From Bufo bufo (lineage: Eukaryota > Chordata > Amphibia > Anura > Bufonidae), in NCBI RefSeq assembly GCF_905171765.1, contig NC_053390.1:518716852-518780851 (forward strand): DNA of 64,000 bases, read 5' to 3'. Positions 45,290-55,974 of the stretch are shown here, piece by piece. Under the pieces are notes generated by a model that ran no database searches, was not told where the DNA came from, and saw only the letters and a program-made list of their open reading frames with translations. The translations under genes and the position numbers were made by a program. Position 1 is the stretch's first letter. Each line of letters opens with the position of its first letter.

Positions 45290-45942
45290 AAACACCTCAA
45301 AAAGTCAGTAATTTTCTCACTTCACCACACAACCGCATAATAAGCCCTTTTTTTCCACTATTACACGCCAAAGAAGCCTTTAGAACATATAATAGCACTG
45401 CAGAACGGCAAATAGATCCTCCGTTTTTTACACTTACTGTATACATGCCACAAAAGGCTTTAGAACATATAACTGCATCGCAGAACGGCAAATAATATAT
45501 ATTTTTTGCCACTGATACACGCCAAAAAGGGCTTTAGAACACTTAACTGCACTGCTGAATGGCAAATAGACCCTTACTTTTTTCCACTGATACACGCCAC
45601 AAAAGGCTTTAGAACATATAACTGCACCACTGAATGGCAAATAATATATATATTTTTGCCACTAATACACGCCACAAAAGGCTTTAGAACATATAACTGC
45701 GACACTGAACGGCAAATAATATATATATTTTTGTCACTAATACACGCCAAAAAGGGCATTAGAACATTTAAATGCACTGCTGAACAGCAAATGGGCCCTT
45801 ACTTTTTTCCACTTATACATGCCACAAAAGGCTTTAGAACATATAACCACCGCTGAACGGCAAATAATATACATTTTTTTGCCACTAATACACACCAAAA
45901 AGGGCTTTAGAACATATAAATGCACTGCTGAATGGCAAACAG
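45290..45942. repeat. 75-bp tandem repeat upstream of hAT transposase
   Basis: TTTAGAACATATAACTGCA recurs at about 45460, 45534, 45609, 45684, 45759, 45833 and 45908, a 75-bp period. Each unit has ACACGCCAAAAAGGGC and CTGAACGGCAAATA. On the transposase strand it lies in the 5' leader, where it may act as promoter or subterminal binding sites. The terminal-direct-repeat element at 45943 interrupts it. Confidence 0.9.
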
Positions 45943-46212
45943 GTGCATGTGGTCCGCCCCGGCATCCTCCATTATTCACATTTTTTGCTGGGGAATGCCG
46001 TTCTGCGGACCGCATGCGGAGGAATTGCTCCCCGGTTATAGACACGCTACAGTGTTTTTGGTTTGGAGCATTTCCACCCATTTAGGCCACTTTTTTCAGT
46101 GAGTTTTTTTCTTTATGTGTATGGAATGTGCCACTTCATTTTGTTGGTAACATTCTTTTGCACCTGGCAGCTTCTGTCACATGGTCTGTTGTGGGTGCGG
46201 CTCACAGCTTTA

Positions 46213-46419
46213 GGCCGAATGCACACGGCCGTGAGTGGTCCGTGGTAACACGGCCTGGATTCCTGCCGAGAGCAGGAGCGCACAGTGTCATGGGTTGCTA
46301 TGAAGCGCATGGCGTCATATGCAACCAATGACACCGTGCGCTCCTGCTCTCAGCAGGAATCCAGGTCGTGTTACCACGGACCGCTCACGGCCGCGGAACA
46401 CGGCCGTGTGCATTCGGCC
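46213..46419. mobile_element. GGCC-type foldback MITE
   Basis: The ends GGCCGAATGCACACGGCCGT and inverse bound 207 bp that fold into one long hairpin. TTA at 46210-46212 and 46420-46422 is the duplicated target. It belongs to the Harbinger-like group seen at 4130. Confidence 0.88.
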
Positions 46420-47266
46420 TTATTCTACCTCACAGTGCATTGGTGATACCACTATGGAGGCATGTAAGAGTCTGGCTGTGAGTTGGTTTCTAGCACTGTT
46501 CAGACCTTGTTTACACACCACAGGTAGTTTAGTGGTAGGACCCCATGCTTTCTGAGACACCGTGATGTGGTGCATGAGGGGCTCCGATATGTTCCTGACT
46601 GGAAGATATTAGCAAAGTTCTCAGCTTTTAACATCGGCTTGAGGAATTAGCTAGTATTGTCAGTTATGTATCATTTTGGTGCATTTTTTGCAGTGATTTT
46701 TGTATTTATATATTTTTTCACCTGCACATTGTATTTGTCACGGCTGAGGATGGGGGAAATCCTCAGCCGTGCGTGCCGGGTGATGTTATGGCTGCTCAGC
46801 CAGGAGAACAGGATAGGGAGCAGGTCACCTCCTGACAGCGTCCCTACCCTGACCCCAGGGCCGGTACAAGGCAGGGGCCGAAGGAGCGGGTGCCCTGGGC
46901 GCTACCATTTGCGGACAGGAGGGGGGCGCAGGCAGGGCCGCTGATAGGCCAGTACAGCTGGCCCAGTTGTACCGGGCCCGGCTGGCAGGGGGGCCCGGGC
47001 TGCCGACTCCCGAGCCATTTTAATTTTTTTGCTGCGCGCTTCTAAAGGTTAAAGGGGCGGGGACTGAGTCAGTGACGTCACGGGGGAAGCCTCTCTGGGC
47101 GGCGCTGTAATCGGCTGGTGCGCTGGAGGCCGGGGAGATCCTCCTGCTGCAGTGTTGTTGTGCCGAACGAGCGCTCAGGCTGGTGCTCCGGGGGTAGCGC
47201 AAGTTGGAAACGGCAGATCAAAGGGGGTGGATCAGGCTGATGTGCTGATATCGTAGTGGCGATCTC

Positions 47267-47388
47267 CAGTAACAGCAGGCAGTGTGGGGGCGGCGCTCAC
47301 TCACTGACGTCACACGCTTCTCCTCCCACTAGGCGGCGCAGGCGCGTGACGTCAGTGAGTGAGCGCTGCCGCCCGCACTTGTTACTGG
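47267..47388. promoter_or_regulatory. Palindrome with paired CRE octamers
   Basis: CTCCAGTAACA at the left and TGTTACTGGAG at the right close a stem that includes TCACTCACTGACGTCAC. TGACGTCA lies at 47305-47312 and 47347-47354. It parallels 23350-23485 in another hAT. Confidence 0.55.
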
Positions 47389-47432
47389 AGGGTGGAGGGA
47401 GGAGGCAGGAGCTGAATGTAAGGTCGGTATGT

Positions 47433-47740
47433 GTCATCCACAGATCCCCCTCTATAACAGTGCCATCCACAGATCCCCCCATAACAGTGCCATCCACAGA
47501 TCCCCTCCATAACAGTGCCAGATCCACAGATCCTCTCCATAACAGTGCCATCCACAGATCCCCTCCATAACAGTGCCATCCACAGATCCCCTCCATAACA
47601 GTGCCATCCACAGATCCCCTCCATAACAGTGCCATCCACAGATCCCCTCCATAAAAGTGCCATTCACAGATCCCCTCCATAACAGTGCTATTCACAGATC
47701 CCCTCCATAACAGCGCCATTCACAGACGACCCCCCAGCGC
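47433..47740. repeat. 27-bp minisatellite, about eleven copies
   Basis: The unit CATAACAGTGCCATCCACAG plus ATCCCCTC varies by single bases. It has the same core as the arrays at 8640, 23725 and 53705. Open minus-strand frames here are artefacts. Confidence 0.92.
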
Positions 47741-49366
47741 CATAAATATCACTTGTAGACAAATCTGCATGTTGTTTCAAGGCGGCGTCTGGGGAGGGGC
47801 CAAGGGCGGGGCCAGGGGTGTGGCTGAAGGAGGGATCAGGGGGTGGAGCTGAAGGGGGCCCCGTCATGTATGCTGTACGGGGCCCCATGATTTCTATCAG
47901 CGGCCCTGGGCGCAGGTGAAGTGCCAGCAGTGTACAGCTTCACTGTACCACATTAGCCAAGCGCCACTTGCTGTACTTGCTGTGCTTGCTGTGCTGAGTG
48001 CGCTCCTGCACCCGCCTACACCGTCCACACCAGCCATGTCAGCGCTGCTCCTTCTCTCCCCCTATGAATTTTGTGCCGACTGCGCTCCTGGCTCGGGCTC
48101 CCTTTCCTCCTCTGCGTTTCCTCGCCCCCCCCCCCATGGAGGATTCATTTGGTTGATACCACCGGCGTGCGCCGTGTGACGTCACGCGGCTCACGCCGGA
48201 GGCGAGGTGTGAGGTGAGAGAGGGAGGACTCGCGCAGCCTACAGGGAGCTGTGTCGGCGCGTGAAGAACAAGCCACGAGGAGCCTGCCTTCACTAGCTGC
48301 TACTCACACACAGACTGTAAAAAGTAAGAAAATAATGTAATACAAATAACAAACTAATTTTTTTCTTAAAAACGGGGGGGGGGGCGCAGTTTGCCATCTT
48401 CGCCCTGGGCACCAAATGGCCTTGTCCCAGCCCTGCCTGACCCTAACTCCTAACTGCATGGGCCGACCTTAAAAGGTAGGAGGACCCATGCGCAGGAACC
48501 TCGGATCCCTAACTCACCCTCCGTCCGGTCCCTGCGCTAGGAGTAAGGGTAAGACGACCTACTCCTCCTAGGCACGGAGGAGCAGGAGTCTCACTGGCCA
48601 AGCTGTTGGGAAAAGGGGAACAAATGCAAGCCTATGTATATGGCAGGTGCTGCACTAGTTCAGTAAACATAAACCGAACATCACACAGACTTAGCTAAGC
48701 TTAAACTTAATGTGACATTATGGTTATGACCACAGGGGTGGCTCTCACTGGCAGGTAGTAAAGACAGGAGGCTGCTTTCAGCTAAGCATGGCTGAAGCAA
48801 CCTGCAGACCTGGAAAAGCAGTGAGGCTATATAGGCCAAGAAGCCACACCCCACAGTCGGACACACCCAGTGAGACACACACACACTGGGAAGGGAGTTA
48901 ACCCTTCCAGCACCAAAGAAGGGAAACACACTAAAAAGGAAAAAGTGTCCAAACAACACATACACTGTGGCTGTTGCCGCAGGCAACGACATGGGTGGCA
49001 CTCATGTCCAGGGAGTCAGCCCGAAGGCCGGGACACTGCCACCACATGTACAACAACGACCAAACGTTGCCACGGGCAACCACAGTGAGGGGAAGATGTA
49101 CGTGCACACCGCACATAACACAGAGTGTACACAGACATAAATACACACACACACCTAACAGAAGGATTGCTAGGTGCAACCGCATGCACAACATAGCAAG
49201 CTGCCATAATACAGCTCAGAGTGCTATGCTGCCACATACATACCGTTGCCAGCGGCAACCACAGGTGAGGCAAATACCACAGCCCTCACCTGTGATTGAC
49301 AATCAAACTAAACCGCTGACAACCGCATGCGGTTGAGGAGTCACGGTCATAGCCATGGCCGTGACA

Positions 49367-50335
49367 CTCCCACCCCTCAAAGCCCCCCCACCGAAAAAAA
49401 AGGAAACTGGTGAGAGACTAACACAAGGGGATAGGAGAAGGGAACGTCCACTCTCAGGACATGGTTCCCAGGAAGTCGCTGTCAGCTGCATCCTCTCCCA
49501 GCACACAACACAGCCAGTCCAACGAGGCCTGCAGCCCGCACCAGCGACACGGGAATGGAACCACTGAGAGTGGGCGAGGGGACTCTCCACTCACGTCCCC
49601 ACTCCAGTCGCTGCCAGCAGACACTCCTAACCAGCATGCAGCCGGACCACTTACGGAGTGCTGCCAGCAGACGACCAGGGATGAGAACATGGAGAGGGAC
49701 GAGGGATCCCCAACACGGACACGGAAGGTAAGGTGGCGGGGAATAAGCCACCAACCGTGCCGTTAACGGAGATCCCCCAGGAACGCTCTCCCTCCGGAGA
49801 ACGCGCATGCAGGCCACAAGGGGATGGCACTGCATGCTGCACCCTCTTTCGAAGGTATGCATACCGCATACCAAACAAACACCACGTGTAATAAAATATC
49901 AGGGGACGCCAAACGAACACGGTCAGGAAGTGGCGGGGAAAAGCCACTCACCGTGCCGTCAGCGGCGAAACCCCCACAACGCTCTCCCTCCGAAGAGCGC
50001 GCATGCACCCCATGCCTATGGCGATGCATGCTTTACCCTCTTACGAGGGAATGCATACTCCCACCCCTCAAAGCCCCTCCCAACAACAAAAGGGGAAGGT
50101 TGGTGAGGCACAAAAAATAATGGGAGGGGGGGAGGGGAAAGACAAACAAAGGGGACACTAACACGGACAACGGTGAGCAAGGAATGGCGGGGAATGCCAC
50201 TCACCGCGCCGTAAACGGTGAAACCCCCATAACGCTCTCCCTCCGGAGAACGCGCATGCACCCCATTCGCAGATAGCGGTGCATGCTTTACCCTCTTTCG
50301 AGGGAACGCCACGCGAGAAGCCTCTGTGGTCATAC
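49367..50335 (-). other. Interior of LTR-element copy 2
   Basis: Beside the LTR at 49367 lies the polypurine tract on the minus strand (as CTCCCACCCCTC). Three CTCTCCCTCCGGAG-containing hairpin modules follow, at about 49780, 49985 and 50240. No gag, pol or conventional primer site is seen. Confidence 0.75.
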
Positions 50336-51507
50336 TGTCACGGCTGAGGATGGGGGAAATCCTCAGCCGTGCGTGCCGGGTGATGTTATGGCTGCTCAGC
50401 CAGGAGAACAGGATAGGGAGCAGGTCACCTCCTAACAGCGTCCCTACCCTGACCCTAACTCCTAACTGCATGGGCCGACCTTAAAGGTAGGAGGACCCAT
50501 GCGCAGGAACCTCGGATCCCTAACTCACCCTCCGTCCGGTCCATGCGCTAGGAGTAAGGGTAAGATGACCTACTCCTCCTAGGCACGGAGGAGCAGGAGT
50601 CTCACTGGCCAAGCTGTTGGGAAAAGGGGAACAAATGCAAGCCTATGTATATGGCAGGTGCTGCACTAGTTCCAGCCACCTACCACAGCCCTGCTGACTG
50701 GATCCGTGTGCAGGAAAGCTGAAGTCCACAAATAGCAAAACAGAAGTCAGCACAAACTCATCCACACACCGGAACCCAGATACATGGCAGCACTGAATAA
50801 TACAGGAAAACATAAACCGAACATCACACAGACTTAGCTAAACTTAAACTTAATGTGACATTATGGTTATGACCACAGGGGTGGCTCTCACTGGCAGGTA
50901 GTAAAGACAGGAGGCTGCTTTCAGCTAAGCATGGCTGAAGCAACCTGCAGACCTGGAAAAGCAGTGAGGCTATATAGGCCAAGAAGCCACACCCCACAGT
51001 CGGACACACCCAGTGAGACACACACACACTGGGAAGGGAGTTAACCCTTCCAGCACCAAAGAAGGGAAACACACTAAAAAGGAAAAAGTGTCCAAACAAC
51101 ACATACACTGTGGCTGTTGCCGCAGGCAACGACATGGGTGGCACTCATGTCCAGGGAGTCAGCCCGAAGGCCGGGACACTGCCACCACATGTACAACAAC
51201 GACCAAACGTTGCCACGGGCAACCACAGTGAGGGGAAGATGTACGTGCACACCGCACATAACACAGAGTGTACACAGACATACATACACACACACCTAAC
51301 AGAAGGATTGCTAGGTGCAACCGCATGCACAACATAGCAAGCTGCCATAATACAGCTCAGAGTGCTATGCTGCCACATACATACCGTTGCCAGCGGCAAC
51401 CACAGGTGAGGCAAATACCACAGCCCTCACCTGTGATTGACAATCAAACTAAACCGCTGACAACCGCATGCGGTTGAGGAGTCACGGTCATAGCCATGGC
51501 CGTGACA
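50336..51507 (-). repeat. 5' LTR of copy 2
   Basis: The 1,172-bp LTR is complete and uninterrupted. A GGCTATATAGGCC promoter-like box is at about 50968. Confidence 0.92.
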
Positions 51508-51703
51508 GTATTATTTTGTGTAAGATGTCCTTGTGGTGCATGTGGTCCGCCCCGGCATCCTACGTTGTACTCATTTTTTGCTGGGGACTGCCGTTCTGTG
51601 GACCGCATGCGGAGGAATTGCTCCCCCGGTTATAGACACACTACAGTGTTTGGGTTTGGAGCATTTCCACCCATTTAAGCCAATTTTTTCAGTGAGTATT
51701 TTT

Positions 51704-52140
51704 CAAATAGGCCCTTACTTTTTTCCACTTATACACGCCACAAAAGGCTTTAGAACATATAACTGCACCGCGGAAAGGCAAATAATATATACAGTATTTT
51801 TTTGCCACTAATACATGCCAAAAAGGGCTTTAGAACATATAACTGCACCGCTGAATGGAAAATATATATTTTTTTGCCACTAATGCACGCCAAAAAGGGC
51901 TGTAATTTTCTCACTTCACCACACAACGGCAAATACTTTTTTTGCCACTAATACACACCAAAAATGGATTTAGAACATATAACTGCACTGCTGAACGGCA
52001 AATATATATTTTTTTGCCACTAATACACGCCAAAAAGGGCTGTAATTTTCTCACTTCACCACACAACGGCTAATAAGCCCTTTTTACCACTAATACAAGC
52101 CAAAAGATGCTTTAGAACATATAACTGCACCGCACAATGG
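51704..52140. repeat. 75-bp array, right continuation
   Basis: Units with ACACGCCAAAAAGGGC and TTTAGAACATATAACTGCA continue the array broken at 45942. Some units are shortened (TGTAATTTTCTCACTTCACC variants). Confidence 0.88.
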
Positions 52141-52223
52141 CAAATAAGAAATTCATGCAAATCGAATTTTTCCTGAAATTCGGATCGAATTCCACATTGT
52201 CAACTTCGATTCGCTCATCTCTA
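52141..52223 (-). mobile_element. hAT-type end TAGAGATGAGCGAA, right
   Basis: The reversed sequence reads TAGAGATGAGCGAATCG, then 'aattcgatccgaatttc'-type motifs leading into the 75-bp array and the transposase gene. It is therefore likely the 5' end of the autonomous hAT. The following octamer ATAATAAA does not match the one at the left end (TTCTATAC). Confidence 0.6.
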
Positions 52224-52663
52224 ATAATAAAGCAAGCATCCTTAAGTCTAGGCCTTGTACCCTGTGTCCATACTCTACAGAAAAATCTGAGTTGCAAAAT
52301 AATTTGTCCTCAACAACTTGTATATGTATTCTCTAGGAGAGAATATAATAAAATCATAGAAAACACTCTATCCCTGAGCTCAGGATCTCTTCTTCTGTTG
52401 GATGTTGTTGTCATCTAGGGGAGCATAGTAGACCAGACAGCCGCTTTAAGAAATTTTACTCTGTGTGCCCTTTCATTTGATCCTAAATAATACTGTACTA
52501 TTGAAAAGGTAAATTGCATTGCTTTGCTTTGTACACTGGGAAAGCCATTAATGATAGCCTTGTTATCCATTTGTGAATGTTGCAACGTTAATTCATACAG
52601 ATGTTAGCTATGAATATACATATTAACTACTTTCATATGCCGCAGTATCGCCTTTTAAATATA
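52224..52663. other. No recognisable feature
   Basis: Apparently unique AT-rich sequence. No gene or repeat could be supported. Confidence 0.4.
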
Positions 52664-53025
52664 CAGGTGAAACTCTAAAAAAAAATTATATCGCGCAAAG
52701 TTCATTTATTTCAGTAATGCAACTTAAAAGGTGAAACTAACATATGAGATAGACACATTACATACAAAGCAAGATATTTCAAGCCTTTATTTGTTATAAT
52801 TTGGATGATTATGGTTTATAGCTTATGAAACCCCAAAGTCACAATCTCAGGTACCCTTTGCTCAGGGTGGATGGATTAATTATCTGACTAGAGTGTGACA
52901 CTCTGAGCCTAGAATATTGAACCTTTTCACAAAATTCTAATTTTAAGTTAATGAACTCCTTTTAATTTGCATTACTGAAATAACTGGACTTTTACACGAT
53001 ATTCAAATTTTTCGAGTTTCATCTG
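52664..53025. mobile_element. Mariner-type MITE, 362 bp
   Basis: CAGGTGAAACTC at the left and GAGTTTCATCTG at the right are inverted ends, with inner inverted TTATTTCAGTAATGCA / GCATTACTGAAATAA. TA flanks both sides (52662-52663 and 53026-53027). There is no ORF. Confidence 0.88.
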
Positions 53026-53027
53026 TA

Positions 53028-53635
53028 TATAATCATGTATGTGAACTTCATATCACTATTCTGTATAATGAACAGTGTCAAAATTACCCAACAGCGTGCC
53101 AGAAGATCTACTTCCTGGTCCAATCTAAGGTCTAGGAAACACACCAGTTGGAGCTAACTTTGGAAGCAGTCATTTGCCACAGGGATCTATTTCTCAGGGG
53201 TCGATACAGAACGTCCACATACATATGTTAGATCCCATTGGTAATATGTCTAATGTGTTTAATATTTTGGGACTGGATGAAGACATAGTAGAAAATGCTT
53301 CAGACACCGGCCTAACAAAAGCAATAATGCTTTACTTATAGCCACATGACTCTATAACAATTTACAATTGAATACTTTTGATTGTGAACAAGAGCAAATT
53401 AATTTATCTGGAACAGGTTTAGAATATAAGTCTCTCCTAGTTATTCAATAGGGTGCTGTTGTGCGCAGCTTCAGTCTGCGATGTCTTAGGTAGTCAAACC
53501 GCTGGTATACAAGGCAACTTTAGCATTTTGCAGAATTCCTCTGCTAACGTGTTGTTGGTAGCGTTGCTGCTTCTCATACTGACTGACTGATTCCTGATGT
53601 CTAAACCACTTTGGTGATGTGACTCATCTGGCAGT
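53028..53635. other. No recognisable feature
   Basis: Apparently unique sequence without coding potential. Confidence 0.4.
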
Positions 53636-53704
53636 GATGCAACCAGGGGCGTAGCTAGAAATGCATGGGCCCCATAGCAAAAAAAAATTATGGCCCCCCC
53701 CCCT

Positions 53705-54235
53705 CTGTGCCATCCACAGATCCCCCTCCCCTAAATAGTGCCATCCACAGATCCCCCTCCCCTAAATAGTGCCATCCACAGATCCCCCTCCCCTAAATAG
53801 TGCCATCCACAGATCCCCCTCCCCTAAATAGTGCCATCCACAGATCCCCCTCCCCTAAATAGTGCCATCAACAGATCCCCCCCTCCCCTAAATAGTGCCA
53901 TCCACAGATCCCCCCTCCCCTAAATAGTGCCATCCACAGATCCCCCCTCCCCTAAATAGTGCCATCCACAGATCCCCCCTCCCCTAAATAGTGCCATCAA
54001 CAGATCCCCCCTCCCCTAAATAGTGCCATCCACAGATCCCTCTCCCCTAAATAGTGCCATCCACAGATCCCTCTCCCCTAAATAGTGCCATCCACAGATC
54101 CCTCTCCCCTAAATAGTGCCATCCACAGATCCCCCCTCCCCTAAATAGTGCCATCCACAGTGCCATCCACACTCCCCTAAATAGTGCCATACACAGATCC
54201 CCCTCCCCTGAACAGTGCCATCCACAGTATCAGGT
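53705..54235. repeat. 31-bp minisatellite, about sixteen copies
   Basis: The unit is CTAAATAGTGCCATCCACAG plus ATCCCCCTCCC, highly uniform. A different GTGCCAGTATCAGGTGCC array of about four units follows to about 54370. Confidence 0.95.
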
Positions 54236-54526
54236 GCCTCTCTCTCCCCCCCCCCATGTGCCAGTATCAGGTGCCAAACCCCCCCCCCCCCATGTGCCAG
54301 TATCAGGTCAGGTGCCAACCCCCCTCCCCCCATGTGCCAGTATCAAGTGCCCCCCCCACGCTCCCCCCATGGCAGTAACAGTCGGGTATTAAAAAAAAAA
54401 AAAATAAACACTTCTACTTACCTCCATGTCAGCGATGCGATGCAGCCTCTTCCTGTGTCCCTCCCTGTATTGTGTCCCGCCCTGTATGTCCATATATGGA
54501 GTCACTGCTTGTATTTCAGAAAAGGT

Positions 54527-54602
54527 TTCTGCTGGGATTCGAACCCACGACCTTCTGTATCAGAGGCAGAGCACCTACCCTCAAGACCATAACAGCTGCC
54601 TT
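54527..54602 (-). other. tRNA-like sequence, outward facing (left)
   Basis: Reversed, it shows a TAGGTGCTCTGCC A-box-like stretch and GGGTTCGAATCCC, a perfect B-box and T-loop. The T stem is imperfect and no acceptor stem could be closed, so it is a tRNA-derived repeat (SINE-like) rather than a gene. Confidence 0.5.
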
Positions 54603-54835
54603 GCTGCTGACTGAAAAATTATGAGACTTCTACTGTTATAGCTGGCTAAGTGTACATCTATACACATAGCTGCTCATATATAGAGATATAGCAGAGCTGA
54701 GTGTGCTGGGATAGCTGTCATATAGAGATATAGCTGTGCTGGGTGTGTTGGGGCAGCTGTCATGTGTATAGATGTACACTTAGCCAGCTATAACAGTAGA
54801 AGTGTCAAATTTTTTCAGTCAGTTGCAATGCCTTC
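54603..54835. repeat. Palindrome between tRNA-like arms
   Basis: CTTCTACTGTTATAGCTGGC and TAAGTGTACATCTATACACA are answered by their inverses at 54755-54805. The centre holds two copies of ATATAGAGATATAGC. Confidence 0.85.
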
Positions 54836-54910
54836 TTTATGGCTGTGAGGGTTAATGCTTTGCCTCTGATACACTGATACATTGGAGGTTGTGGGTTCGA
54901 ATCCCAGACA
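54836..54910 (+). other. tRNA-like sequence, outward facing (right)
   Basis: Mirror partner of 54527-54602: TTTGCCTCTGATACA and GGGTTCGAATCCC are kept on the plus strand. More insertions than in the left arm. Confidence 0.5.
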
Positions 54911-55224
54911 CATCAGGAGACTTTAGTATATACAGTAAGATTAGAGCACATTAGCGAGGGAACATTAAGACTGCTGCTGTGAAGGGGCCCTGAACAGTAA
55001 GACATCGATATTTAACTAACTTGAAAATAAACTGTCGGGGCCCGAAGCAGCTGCTTCCCCGGTAGTTACGCCACCTCCTGGCTGCCTGTGTGTAGTGTCT
55101 GTGTGTGTTAATAAAAAAAAAAAATAAAAAAAATTGAATGCGGTCGGACGGGCCCCCTAGTGGCGTAGGGCCCCATAGCCACTGCTATGGTTGCTATGGC
55201 GATCCCTACGCCACTGGATGCAAC

Positions 55225-55974
55225 TCACATGAAGGTTCCACTGCTATGGAGGGTGCTGTGTACCATACTCACCTCTGCTCTTTCAGGGTGTGGTCAGGTC
55301 CTTACTGAAAACAATATTTTTAGCCTGTGAGCGGCATGTGTGGTTCCCTACTCAAAGGATGGTTGAAGGAATCAGGCAAATACAGTCGCAACTGGAAAAG
55401 AACAGCTTTTACTGTTCACACAATGATACAAATTTAGTGGTTACTTGGGTTGGACTGGCCATAGACCGTTCAGTGAAATTTCCCAGTGGGCCGATGACCA
55501 GGGGCTGCTCAGCCCTCCTCACGCCACCAGCCTGGTACATAATGATCAGATGCTCTAAACATTAATGCTGGGAGCATCAGATATTTATGAACCTAGCTGC
55601 CGGCCACGGATTCTTCCCCTGAATTCAACTGTATGCCATTCTCACAATTTAATACTGCAGCTGGGCGGCAGTATTTTGTTCTGTACTGTGGTATTTGGTT
55701 CTGTTGAGATGGTATTTTGTGCTGCACTATGGTATTGCTGGACTCACCTGCTTCTCTTGTCCCATCCTACATGTGTTGGCCCTGACTACTTGTGTATTGT
55801 GTATTTTTTATCCAGGGCTTTAACAGGTTGCCTACCTAGGACGAGAATGCTCGTCCTAACTGGCATTCTCGTCCTAGGGTTAACCCGACTGCCCCACACG
55901 CGCTGCCACGATCAGCATACAGGGGGTTTGCGGCAGCTTGTACACCCCTATCTGGTCCCCGTGCTGCAGTGACA
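55225..55974. other. Old hAT fragment and a hairpin
   Basis: At 55447 GGTTGGACTGGCCATAGAC with GAAATTTCCCAGTGGGCC looks like an hAT terminus without a partner. At 55838-55878 TAGGACGAGAATGC and GCATTCTCGTCCTA form a hairpin. Open frames show no domain. Confidence 0.45.

Larger units (their letters stand above)
46933..47908. mobile_element. hAT nested in a hAT, 976 bp
   Basis: CAGGGCCGCTGATAG forms a perfect 15-bp terminal inverted repeat. The perfect octamer GGCGCAGG flanks it (46925-46932 and 47909-47916). Contents: a CRE at 47073-47080, a palindrome with two CREs, and a CATCCACAGATCCCC array. This is the youngest layer in the block. Confidence 0.95.
46856..48435. mobile_element. hAT inserted in LTR, 1.58 kb
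   Basis: The left end CAGGGCCGGTACAAGG and reversed right end CAGGGCTGGGACAAGG form the terminal inverted repeat. The perfect octamer CCTGACCC flanks it (46848-46855 and 48436-48443). It contains another hAT and a CRE (48177-48184). It is not in the other LTR, so it post-dates the LTR element. Confidence 0.93.
46736..49366 (-). repeat. 3' LTR of copy 2, carrying a hAT
   Basis: Without the hAT at 46856-48435 and one CCTGACCC the LTR is about 1,043 bp. It lacks 129 bp present near 50671-50800 in its partner. Confidence 0.9.
46736..51507 (-). mobile_element. Young non-coding LTR retrotransposon, copy 2
   Basis: It is the same family as 25261-28170, in reverse orientation. TGTCACGGCTGAGG starts and CATGGCCGTGACA ends it. 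The 5-bp duplication GTATT lies at 46731-46735 and 51508-51512. LTRs (46736-49366 with a hAT insert; 50336-51507) differ by one 129-bp deletion and about seven small changes. The interior keeps the hairpin modules and lacks genes. Confidence 0.92.
45943..51703. mobile_element. Terminal-direct-repeat element X, copy A
   Basis: Direct flanking repeats CAAACAG (45936-45942) and CAAATAG (51704-51710) suggest a 7-bp target duplication in the 75-bp array. The first about 180 bp (GTGCATGTGGTCCGCC to CACCCATTTAGGCCAC) recur as the last about 180 bp (51536-51703). The repeat period without inserts is about 0.59 kb. It is non-coding and contains a MITE and LTR-element copy 2. Possibly a TRIM-like element or a short satellite run. 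Confidence 0.65.
53644..55216. mobile_element. Non-autonomous hAT transposon, 1.57 kb
   Basis: The left end CAGGGGCGTAGC and reversed right end CAGTGGCGTAGG are terminal inverted repeats. The perfect octamer GATGCAAC flanks it (53636-53643 and 55217-55224). It contains a 31-bp array and an inverted pair of tRNA-like segments. It has no transposase. Confidence 0.95.

Noticed and set aside
54527..54910. Functional tRNA genes
   Set aside because: The B-box is perfect, but the acceptor and T stems do not close and the copies lie in a palindrome inside a hAT.
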